DNA of 64,000 nt from positions 21,096,840 to 21,160,839 of the forward strand of contig CM075767.1 in NCBI GenBank assembly GCA_037974665.1, read 5' to 3'. Position numbers and translations under genes: made by a program. Under the pieces are notes generated by a model. It was not told where the DNA came from. It searched no databases and saw only the letters and a list, made by a program, of their open reading frames with translations. Below, piece by piece: positions 34,435-46,078 of this stretch. Position 1 is the first letter of the stretch. The number at the start of each line of letters is the position of its first letter. The DNA is from Ehretia macrophylla. Lineage: Eukaryota > Streptophyta > Magnoliopsida > Boraginales > Ehretiaceae.

Positions 34435-37400
34435 TGTCACATCCCAACCCCACTTGTAGAGGCTAGACTAGGGTATGACCTAAATCATTATTGCTATTTT
34501 ACGACATTAACTATTTGGCTATGATTTATGCTTATTCGTTGGCCTATAACTCCAAAAAAATTTCGAAAAACCAGCAGCATAAAGGCTGTATTTAGAACCT
34601 TTGGTTTTACCTAGTTTCTAGAACACATCAAAAGATCGAATCATTAATTTGCTTACCACTAAAACTTTCGTTCTACCATCGATTGATATGCCTACTAGTT
34701 TATCTTGAAGGTTCTATTGAATTAACAAACCTATCTTGGCAACTACATCCCATTTATTTATCAAATTCCTATTTAAGCAAGTATCTATTGTCATTTAGCT
34801 TACAAATGAGTACCTTGATTGAGTATAAGTAGGACTAACGTAGTTGATTTTTCACCTATTGGTTTAAACACCTAATGATAGCTACTAACCATAATGATGA
34901 AAACAAATGACCGAAATAAAAGAGTTCGTCCAGTTATAATTAGTACAAATCAAAATTAGAACCCAAATTATAACGGGGGTCATTTACAACAACAAAATAA
35001 ATAGTCTTCAAATAACGCAACATCCCTAACAACATACATGTTCACGAAAAGCACGTAATGCACATAGTCATTCCAAAGGTTCATCAACTAGCACATTCTC
35101 TTCGGGCATCTGTTCCCAAATCTGCTTCACTTGTAATGACAAAAGATGGTGAGTCCTTATGAACTCAGCGAGGGGAAACAAATGACAAGGTTTTGAAATT
35201 CTTTTCCGGTTAACTTGTGAAAACTCCTTTAAAAACATGTCATGTAATACAAATAAGAATGTAAGCATAGTATAAGAATCAAATTGAACAATAGATATAT
35301 TTACCAATCATTTCAAGGATACGGTGAGCTTTCGCTCTCAAGATCGATCGGTGAGCATTTGCTCTCAAGATCATTTCCAATAACCATTGTTGTTGCCGGC
35401 ATCAATCATCCACTTATCACTCCCAATGGGTGTACGCCGGATTGTACACCAAATCCTATGAGCCAACTCTCCGAGGAAGTCTAGCCCCCAAGTGAGAGAG
35501 GGAATTGGACCATGATAGTCACGCCAATACACCGGCAAGCCCGATGTTGCCCGATGTTGCCCGGAGTGACGTGAACGTTACCATGCCACAATGCAAGGTT
35601 GCAACCTTGTATGCAATGCACATTTATGCCATTTAACATTTCACATTAGGAGGTCAACAAAGTAGGTTACCTCCAAGAAAGTATATGATCATATTTTGAC
35701 ATATTGGCACATAAGGCATTATAAGAACATATAATCATTTCATATATCAATTTGAAATCAACTAAACTTTCACGGGCCACCAAGTAATCATGTTCAAAAT
35801 AAGCCATAGAATATCTTTTAACATTTTAACAATTCACATTAGGAGGTCAACAAAGTAGGTTACATCTGGATACACGTATGATCACATATCGACAAGTAAA
35901 CATACGAGGCATGCTTTGACATGTAAATCCACTTTGTATAACACCTAGAAGCATATGAACATTTATCGGGCAGCCAAGTAATGTCATACAAAACAAGTCA
36001 TATATCTCATTTTTGTTCATATACCAAGTATTAGGGACATACGAGCATGCTACGACACTTTACCTAAAACCGGGTGCAAGAATAGTTAACTTATCAATAT
36101 GCAATCATCAAGAATCATGCTTAGAGCTATAAAGACAATTCCGGGCAGCCCATTAACATTCCTCAACTTCAATTATAAGTCACACAAGAGTGGTTTATGA
36201 CTTGAGAGTCTACGTAGCCATTAGGGTTTACAAAGGTCGTGCTCGGGTGTAGGTTTAGTTAGCTAAGAACCACAAGAATCACTTAAACCAATTCAAGCTT
36301 ACTTAGAGATTATTGGGCAGCCTACTAACCACTCAAATGAATTCATTTAACTATACGATAGTCACTTAGCAAGCATGCATAGGCAATAGGGCCTCAATTT
36401 CGTGCTTACACATACGATTAAGCAAGAATCCGTCATATAATGAACCTAAGTCAGGCATCAACCAATTTAAGCAATCTCAACCAACCAAAACAGCCCATGC
36501 ACTTCTAATTTCCACAAGTCCGAGCATTAAACACCTCAAACTACAATTACAACATGATTTAAATCAAGTTTCCAAGCATAACCTCACTGCAATAGCCTGG
36601 TTTTCTTCATTCTGCTAACCAAGCAAATATCCTCCAAATTCAGTGAATCAAAATTCAAATTTAAGCTTAACGAGTGCTTTAAATATAGGAACAAACCTTG
36701 CTGTATTTCGAGTTCGGAAATAGGAGTTATGACCAAAACCGTGAGACCACGCAAATCTCTCAATTTTATACACATTTCGATATTTTCCCTTTTTGGGGGT
36801 TTTAAACTCAAAATTAGCCTTAACCTATTTCTGAAAGATATGTTCAGAACTGAAAAATATAGTGACTTACCAAATTTCATTCATTTTTAACATTGTTTAC
36901 TAGACCAAAAATATCTCATTCTACACGGATAGAGAGCTGCCAGAAACATAACTTCACATTTCCAAGTTGTCCAAATTTAGACACATTAGGATATTTTCCA
37001 TTTTTAGGGGTATTAAACTCAAAATTAGCCTTGGTCTATTTCTTCAAGATATGTTCAAAACTGAAAACTATAGTGACTCACTAAGATTCATGCTGTTTTA
37101 CCATCATTTGCTAGGTCAAAAATATCTCGTTCTACACAGACAGAAAGCTGCCAAAAACATCACTTCATATTTCCAAGTTTCCATCAAGTTTCAAGCCATG
37201 CAAGGGTAGATATGCTCATATAAACACATGCACATGAACTTCAAGAGTAAATACAGCCATATAAGAGCATGCATGTGAGTTTTTGAAGCATTTGAAAAGA
37301 TTTAACCCTCACCTATTTGAAAATTTAGCAAAAATGCACGAAATCCTTGTTTTTTAGCTTTGAAGGTGCCAAATCCTTCCTACTCTTAGCTTGGCCGAAT

Positions 37401-38780
37401 GGTAGCTTGTTTTTCCTTAAATCCTAGCCTAGTTAGCAAGGGTAGAAGGTGTGCATGTGCTTAAAACCAAAAGAGGAAGAAGATGAACCACAAAACTTAC
37501 CTTTGGCCGAAATAGTGAGCTTTTTGAAGGATTGGAGTGTTCTTGCTTGGCTTGCTTGCTATGGCTGAGTTCTTGAGAGTCCAAGAGAATGAGCATGAGC
37601 CTTGGAAGCTCAAGAGAGAGCTAGAACCAAAATGGAAAGAGAGTGAGAGAGTTGAGAGGAAAAAATAAGAGTTTGAAGTGTTTGCATGTGTGTGTCGGTT
37701 TTGATGAGTTGAGAGGGCATGTTTGTGTTGTGTTTTGTGTATAATCTGAATTTTAATTGTGTGTAGGATAGCTTGGTTGAAAATGGCCTAGTCTTGGTCA
37801 AAATGCCTTTGTTTTGTCTTGTTGTAGCTATTAGTTGAGCATGTAAGAGTTGTGTAAGCTTTGTGTCTTGTGTAGAATGTTTAGATAGTAGGAAAAGTTC
37901 TTAGGGTTTAGGGATTTGTAAGAGAATGTTGGGTATGTTTAGAGGTTTGTGAGATTTTGTCTTGTAGTGGGTTTAAAATATGGTATTTAGATGTTAGTGG
38001 ATTTTGTAGGAAAAGGTGATTAGGTATATTATATTGGGGATGGTTTGGATGATGATAGGATTTTGTCTTGTAGTGAATTTGAATTAGGATTAGATTAATG
38101 ATAGTGGAATGTGTAGGAATAGTTTAATATTATTTTATTGTTAGTGGAGTTTGTAGGATTTGAATTAAGAATTTAATAATGGTTAGTGGATTGTGTAGGA
38201 TTATTTTATTGTCTAGTGCTTTGTGCAGGAATCTTTCTAGATTAGCGTGCAAGCACGCATTCCTAGGTCTAGGACATGAATTATGAGGTAGACACGAACT
38301 ACGAGGTAAAGCACGTACTTCAAGACTAAGGCACATACTTCAAGGTAAATGTACAGATTCTAATTCTAATGCACGTAACCCTAGGTAATGCACGTAAACC
38401 AATGTAAAACATGTATTTCAATGCAATGCACGTAAATCAAGGTATAACACTTAAATCTAGGTTAAGGCACGCAGTTCAAGATTCGTGCACACAAATTGAG
38501 GTATTGCACATCAATCGAGGTCAGGGCACACAATTCTAGGTCAAGGCACGTATGACAAGGCATGCACGAAAATCAAGGAACATATCTAAGGTATTGCACG
38601 TAACCCAATACTAACGTAGTTAATCCTATGTTAAGGCTCGTGCTTCGAGACGAAAGCATATTCTTTAATATAGGTGTACGTAAACCAAGATAGGGCACGT
38701 AATCCAAGGTCGGTCATATAATTCTGGGTCTAAGGCACGTAAATCGAGTTAAGACACGTTATTCGGGATCGGGCCCCACA
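34435..38780 (-). repeat. 3' LTR of element C
   Basis: 4,346 bp. Within it about 36690-37170 holds diverged tandem units of roughly 180 bp, and 38225-38770 holds the degenerate GCACGTAA array (see findings). Confidence 0.9.
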
Positions 38781-41368
38781 TCCTCCCCTCTTTAAAAGAA
38801 TTTCATCCTGAAATTCATTTTTACCTGTTGAGGTCATTTAGACGGATTCTGACCCTTATTATTCTTCCCACTTCTGTTCGTCCCGTGTTCTGTGATCCCT
38901 CTTACCACGACCAATTCACTTCTTACATTTCTCTAATCATTTAATTTGGTGTGACCCTTACATTTATAGTTCGTTCCCTTGAACGACTCTATTTTATCCA
39001 ATTGATCTTAAAGTCGAGTTCATTAAATGAGGTTATAACCTCTAAACATAGTACTCAAAGCTGCATCGGTATTCTAACAATATAACTATAACTCCAAAAT
39101 CATGACTTATGTTGTGTCAATCTTGCATTTATACCTCAAAAGGAATATCACAATAATACCATGATCCTATGGCAAAATATACTAATTTCAAGATGATAGG
39201 TCTATATCCGATTTACATATCCTATCAACTAGCTTCAAAATTGTTAACACGTAGGACATACACATGTTATGGATCATTTTTACAATACGACCCTATTTTC
39301 AGGAAGAACTCACCAAACAAACTAATCCATCTCAAGTCATCATCTATCGATAGTATCATAGTCCTTATCTCGTAGGTACATTGATTAGCAAATCTTCTAA
39401 TGACTAGTCTCCTTGTTACAAGCTCCTATTCACTAACATTCTTTCCCAGCTTCGTTAACCTCCATGCTCGTAATCAAGGAGAAAGACCATAGAGATTCGT
39501 TAAACTCAAACTCTAAGGTTTATTAAATACCACCAACAAATTGCCATCGACATTGCATAGGTAAACTAATCGTGTTGCACTAGTTCAACTCTTACAAGTA
39601 AATTTCATCAGCTTGTGATCCACAATTTATTTCCTCATTCAAATCTCTATCTTCGAGTCACGAGGCTTCAAAATTTCTTTTAATCTTAACCAAGACTCCT
39701 AAGGCGAATAGTTTCAACCTCAAATAAATTTCACTCTCCTCAATCCAAGGTTACATCATACTTAAGAAGATAATGGTCCTACTCACTTAGCGACCTAATA
39801 ATTCCTTTGAACACTTAATGCCAGCCAATATATCTTCAACATTAGTGTTACTAAGCTAGGGACATAGCCATATAAGTGACATCGATGCTCTACTAGGTTA
39901 CCGGTCGTACAACAACAATCCTAGGACTATAAATGGGTACCGAAATGATCTAGCTCATAAGATACCTACCATACTAATCCAAGTAGCTTGTTACACGAAA
40001 TAACTTCAAAACTATATCAACACAAGAATTATGATCGCAAGGCATCCTTCAATATAATCTAATAGAACTTCAAAAGTAATCAACCACTCATTTAACTATC
40101 ACTACAAAATCCACCCTCTATTCAACGACCACGATTCGAAGCTTACCAACTGTTAGTTTCTAGACGTGAAACGGTGCACATAAATACGATTTTCTAACAG
40201 CAGTCTCTTGGGTCATCATAACTCTAGTTCATCTCTATCTTAACTATATGAAATCTTACTTTCCTCATTTACATGTTCAACTAGCTAAGAGCATCAAGAC
40301 TCATTGACCTTAGGTCCTAGGGTTTATTATAAATCATCATGCATACTTACTATTAACTATTTATAATTACTAATCATACCCTAACGACTTCACTTTGCAG
40401 CCAGATGCTTTAATCTCACTTCTATGGTTTATATACTAGGTTCATCGGTATTACTTAGGGATACATGCTTCCTAACATCCACTATGATATCCAAACAACC
40501 AGTGTGTAGAATGATTTACTTTGTATAATCACAACTAAATCCGAGGGGGCACCAAACTAATACCATGATTCTTAATATCACCAATATCCAACTTAGGACC
40601 TTTAGCAACGTTAGTCATCTAATGCATAATTTCATTCAAGTAAGGATTCAATCATATAAATAGTCTATTACAGCAATTTAAGATATAAGAATTTGATTCA
40701 AAAGCAACTTCTAAGTCAAACTTCCATTATAAGCATATGAATATATATATATTACTCCACATGTCCAATAGTATACTCTTATATCTAAGGAAAATTGTAT
40801 GTCTTTAACATTTATACTTGAACCATAATTAGAAGAACGGTCTAACAGAATCAAGAACTTCATAGATATAAAATTGATAACTTAATCATAGGTATGGGTA
40901 TTCCAAAGATAAGGAGATAACTTTACCTCAACAATTATACCTGTGCTACGCATTTTATATATGCATATCCAATAATACATACGATCTATCGAGTACCTGT
41001 GAAGATGCGAGAAATCTTTAACCGAGCTTTTTTGTTCTTCCTGTATAAATTCACTTCCCTGAAAGTCCTAATCCTAACTATCTATGTACATAAACAGTCA
41101 GTCATGGTCATATGACATGCACATGTATCAAGGAAGGAGTATAAAACAAGCATGCATTATCGAGGGCACCAACGTGTCGGTGTGCAGGACACATAATACA
41201 TATGGTCCACAAAGGCACATTATATTCAATGCTCAAAGAAATTAAAGCACATTATCATACATTAACACATATAAACAAGACATCCTAATTACCTTAAGGC
41301 TTCTACCCATGGTCCGAGAGTTGAACCCGACTAATGCAAAACTACGCTCTGATACCATTCTAATAAGG
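38781..41368 (-). other. Element C interior, non-coding
   Basis: 2.6 kb lacking any gag or pol motif in the available frames; open frames are shorter than 70 codons. It contains only the primer-binding site and polypurine tract as recognisable signals. Confidence 0.65.
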
Positions 41369-44300
41369 TGTCACGCCCCAACCCAACCTGTAGAGGCTAG
41401 ACTAGGGTATGACCTAAATCATTATTGTTATTTTACGACATTAATTGTTTGCCTATGACTTACGCTTATTCGTTGGCCTAGAACTCCATTTTTTTTTGAA
41501 AAATCGGCACCATAAAGGTTGTATTTAGGACCCTTGATTTGACCTAGTTTCTAGAACACCTTAAAAGATCGAATCATTAATTTGCTTACCACTAAAACTT
41601 TTGTTCTACCATCGATTGATATGCCTACTAGTTTATCTTGAAGGTTCTATTGAATTAACAAACCTATCTTGGCGACTACATCCCATTTATTTGTCAAATT
41701 CCTATTTAGGCAAGTACCTATTGTCATTTAGCTTACAAATGAGTGCCTTGATTAAGTATAAGTAGGACTAACGTAGTTGATTCTTCACCTATTGGTTTAA
41801 ACACCTAATGATAGCTACTAACCATAATAATGAAAACAAACGACCGAAATAAAAGAGTTCATCCAGTTATAATTAGTACAAACCAAAATTAGACCCCAAA
41901 TTACAACGGGGGTCATTTACAACAACAAAATAAACAGTCTTCAAATAACGCAACATCCCTAATAACATCCATGTTCACGAAAAGCACGTAATGCATATAA
42001 TCATTCCAAAGGTTCATCAACTAACACATTCTCTTTGGGCATCTATTCCCGAATCTGTTTCACTTGTAATGAAAAAAGATGGTGAGTTCTTATGAACTCA
42101 ACGAAGGGGAACAAATGACAAGGTTTTGAAATCCTTTTCTAGTTAACTTGTGAAAACTCCTTTGAAAACATGTCATGTAATACAAATAAGAATATAACCA
42201 TAGTATAAGAATCAAATTGAACAATAGATACATTTACCAATCATTTCAAGGATACGGTGAGCTTTCGCTCTTAAGATCGATCGGTGAGCATTTGCTCTCA
42301 AGATCATTTCCAAAACCATTGTTGTTGCCGGCATCAATCATCCACTTATCACTCCCAATGGGTGTACTCCGGATTGTACACCAAATCCTATGAGCCAACT
42401 CTCCAAGGAAGTCTAGCTCCCAAGCGAGAGAGAGAATTGGACCATGATAGTCACGCTAAAACACCGGTAAGCCCGATGCCGCCTGGAGTGACGCGAACGC
42501 TACTATGCTACAATGAAAGGTTGCAACCTTGTATGCAATGCACATTTATGCCATTTAACATTTCACATTAGGAGGTCAACAAAGTAGCTTGCCTCCAAGC
42601 AAGTATATGATCACATTTTGACATATTGGTACATAAGGCATTGTAAGAACATATAATCATTTCATATATCAATTTGAAAGCAATTAAACTTTCACGGGCA
42701 GCCAAGTAATCATGTTCAAAATAAGCCATAGAATATCTTTTAACATTTTAACAACTCACATTAGGAGGTCAACAAAGTAGGTTGCCTCCGGATACACGTA
42801 TGATCACATATCGACAAGTAAATATTCGAGGCATGCTTTGATATATAAATCCACTTTGTATAACACCTAGAAGCATGTGAACATTTATCGGGCAGCCAAG
42901 TAATGTCATACAAAACAAGTCATGTATCTCATTTTTGTTCATATACCAAGTGTTAGGGACATACGAGCATGTTACGACACTTTACCCAAAACCAGGTGCA
43001 AGAATAGTTAACTTATCAACTTGCAATCATCAAGAATCATGCTTAGAGCTATAAAGACAATTTCGGGCAGCCCATTAACATTTCTCAACATTAATTATAA
43101 GTCACACAAGAGTGGTTTATGACTTGGGAGTCTACATAGTCATTAGGGTTTACAAGGGTCGTGCTCGGGTATAGGTTTAGTTAGCTAAGAACTACAAGAA
43201 TTACTTAAACCAATTCAAGCATACTTAGAGATTATTGGACAGCCTACTAACCACTCAAATGAATTCATTTAACCATACAATAGTCACTTAGCAAGCATGC
43301 ATAGGCAATAGGGCCTCAATTTCGTGCTTACACATACGATTAAGCAAGAATCCGTCATATAATGAACCTAAGTCATGCATCAACCAATTTAAGCAATCTC
43401 AACCAACCAAAACAGCCCATGCATTTCTAATTTCCACAAGTCCAAGCATTCAACACCTCAAAGTACAATTACAACATCATTTAAATCAAGTTTCCAAGCA
43501 TAATCTCACTGCAATAGACTGTTTTTCCTCATTCTGTTAACCAAGAAAATATCCTTCAAATTTAGTGAATCAAATGTGAAATTGAAGCTTAACTAGTGCT
43601 TTAAATCTAGGAACAAACCTTGCTACATTTCGAGTTCGGAAATAGGAGTTATGACCAAAACCGTGAGACCACGCAAATTTGTCTAGTTTTATACACATTT
43701 CGATATTTTTCCTTTTTGGGGGTTTTAAACTCAAAATTAGCCTTAGCCTATTTTTGTAAGATATATTCAGAACTGAACAATATAGTGACTTACCAAATTG
43801 CATGCATTTTTAACCTCGTTTTCTAGACCAAAAACATCTCGTTCTACACGGACAGAGAGCTGTTAGAAACATAACTTTACATTTCCAAGTTGTCCAGATT
43901 TAGACACGTTACGATATTTACCAGTTTTAGGGATTTTAAACTCAAAATTAGCCTTGGCCTATTTCTTCCAGATATGTTCAAAACTGAAAACTCTAGGGAC
44001 TCACCAAGTTTCATACATTTTTAGCATCATTTTCTAGGTTAAAAACATCTCGTTCTACACGGACAGAAAGCTGCCAAAAACATCACTTCATATTTCCAAG
44101 TTTCTATCAAGTTTTAAGCCATGCAAGGGTAGATATGCTCATATAAACACATGCACATGAACTTCAAGAGTAAATACAGCCATATAAGAGCATGCATGTG
44201 AGTTTTTGAAGCATTTGAAAAGATTTAACCCTCACCTCTTTGAAGATTTAGCAAAAATGCACGAAATCCTTGTTTTTTAGCTTTGAATGTGCCAAATCCA

Positions 44301-45710
44301 TCATACTCTTAGCTTGGCTGAATGGTAGCTTGTTTTTCCTTAAATCCTAGCCTAGTTAGCAAGTGTAGAAGGTGTGCATGTGCTCAAAACCAAAAGAGAA
44401 AGAAGATGAACCACAAAACTTACCTTTGGCCGAAATAGTGAGCTTTTTGAGGGATTTGAGTGTTCTTGCTTGGCTTGCTTGCTATGGCCGAGTTCTTGAG
44501 AGTCCTAAAGAGTGAGCTTGAGCCTTGGAAGCTCAAGAGAGAGCTAGAACCGAAATGGAGAGAGAGTGAGAGAGTTGAGAGGAAAAAATGAGAGTTTGAA
44601 GTGTTTGTTGAGTGTTTGCATGTGTGTGTCGGTTTTGGTGAGTTGAGAGGGCATGTTTGTGTTGTGTTTTGTGTATAATCTGAATTTTAATTGTGTGTAA
44701 GATGGCTTGGTCAAAAATGGCCTAGTCTTGGTCAAATTGCCTTTGTTTTGTCTTGTTGTAGCTATTAGTTGAGCATGTAAGAGTTGTGTAAGCTTTGTGT
44801 CTTGTGTAGAATGTTTAGATAGTAGGAAAAGTGCTTAAGGTTTAGGGATTTGTAAGAGAATGTTGGGTATGTTTAGAGGTTTGTGAGATTTTATCTTGTA
44901 GTAGGTTTAAAATATGGTATTTAGATGTTAGTGGATTTTGTAGGAAAAGGTGATTAGGTATATTATATTGGGGATGGTTTGGATGATAATATGATTTTGT
45001 CTTGTAGTGAATTTGAATTAGGATTAGATTAATGATAGTGGAATGTGTAGGAATAGTTTAATGTTATTTTATTATTAGTGGAGTTTATAAGATTTGAATT
45101 AAGAATTTAATAATGGTTAGTGGATTGTGTAGGATTATTTTATTGTCTAGTACTTTGTGCAAGAATCTTTCTAGATTAGTGTACAAGCACGCATTCCTAG
45201 GTCTAGGGCATAAATTACGAGGTAGACAGGAACTACGAGGTAAAGCACGTACTTCAAGACTAAGGCACATACTTCAAGATAAATGTACAGATTATAATTC
45301 TAATGCACGTAACCCTAAGTAATACACGTAAACCAATGTAAGACACGTATTTCAATCGAGGTTAAATTAAAGTATGACACTTAAATCTAGGTTAAAGTAT
45401 GCAGTTCAAGATTAGTGCACACAAATTGAGGTATCGCACGTCAATCGAGGTTAGGGCACACAATTCTAGGTCAAGACACGTATGAGGAGGCATGCACGAA
45501 AACCAAGGAACATATCTAAGGTATTGCACATAACCCAATACTAACGTACTTAATCCTTGGTTAAGGCTTGTACTTCGAGACGAAAGGATACTCTCTAATA
45601 TAGATGCACGTAAACCAAGATAGGGCACGTAATCCAAGGTCAGTCATATAATTCTGGGTCTAAGGCACGCAAATCGAGATAAGACACGTTATTCGGGGTC
45701 GGGCCCCACA
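41369..45710 (-). repeat. 5' LTR of element C
   Basis: 4,342 bp, colinear with the other LTR over its whole length; the GCACGTAA array is at 45180-45695. Confidence 0.9.
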
Positions 45711-45715
45711 AACCG

Positions 45716-46036
45716 CACGGTTGAACCACGTTAAATCTTGGTGTTTTGTTTCTGTTACAATTCTATTATTTCCGCTGTCGCTAACTGTTTTAACTTATGT
45801 TGGAACATTAAGTGGAATGTCGTTGTTTGTGGACTAAGTTGTTAGAAAATCAGTCTGTTAAAAAACTGAAAAAGAGAGCATGTTCTAGTTAATGTTGCAA
45901 CATCACGTGTAACATATTTGTTTTTCACCAAGTAGTTATATCAGTTGTTTACCTTCGTCACAGAGTTTTGTGAATTGAACGACTTTGTTATTTTACCTTG
46001 AAATTAATCCATACTTATGCTACACAAACTCTAACA
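45716..46036 (+). repeat. 3' LTR of element B, second part
   Basis: 321 bp matching the end of the 5' LTR, ending CTCTAACA before TSD AATAC. Confidence 0.92.
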
Positions 46037-46078
46037 AATACAAATAGCAAAACTAGTGGTGAAACACCATGTGCATGG

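Larger units (their letters stand above)
34435..45710 (-). mobile_element. Element C: LARD-like element with 4.3-kb LTRs
   Basis: Very long direct repeats, 34435-38780 (4,346 bp) and 41369-45710 (4,342 bp), start TGTCAC and end GGGCCCCACA. The interior (38781-41368) is 2,588 bp. A minus-strand primer-binding site TGGTATCAGAGC (41346-41357) lies next to the right LTR, and a purine-rich tract lies beside the left LTR at 38781-38799, so the element reads on the minus strand. The flanks GACCG (34430-34434) and AACCG (45711-45715) are the TSD with one transition. No coding domain is found, as in large retrotransposon derivatives (LARDs). Its termini resemble Ty3/gypsy families. Confidence 0.9.
29632..46036 (+). 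mobile_element. Element B: gag-only Copia-type LTR element (TR-GAG-like)
   Basis: LTRs of about 993 bp run TGTTGAG...CTCTAACA. The left is 29632-30624; the right is 33764-34434 continued at 45716-46036 because element C splits it (671 + 321 = 992 bp). The TSD AATAC is perfect at 29627-29631 and 46037-46041. A primer-binding site TGGCATCAGAGCC follows the left LTR at 30627. Between the LTRs (30625-33763, 3.1 kb) only gag-type coding sequence is present. No integrase, RT or RNase H motif appears, so B depends on another element. Confidence 0.9.

Noticed and set aside
34435..45710. Interpretation as a segmental duplication of 4.3 kb rather than an LTR element
   Set aside because: TG...CA ends, a primer-binding site, a polypurine tract and a 5-bp flanking repeat interrupting the LTR of B all indicate retrotransposition.
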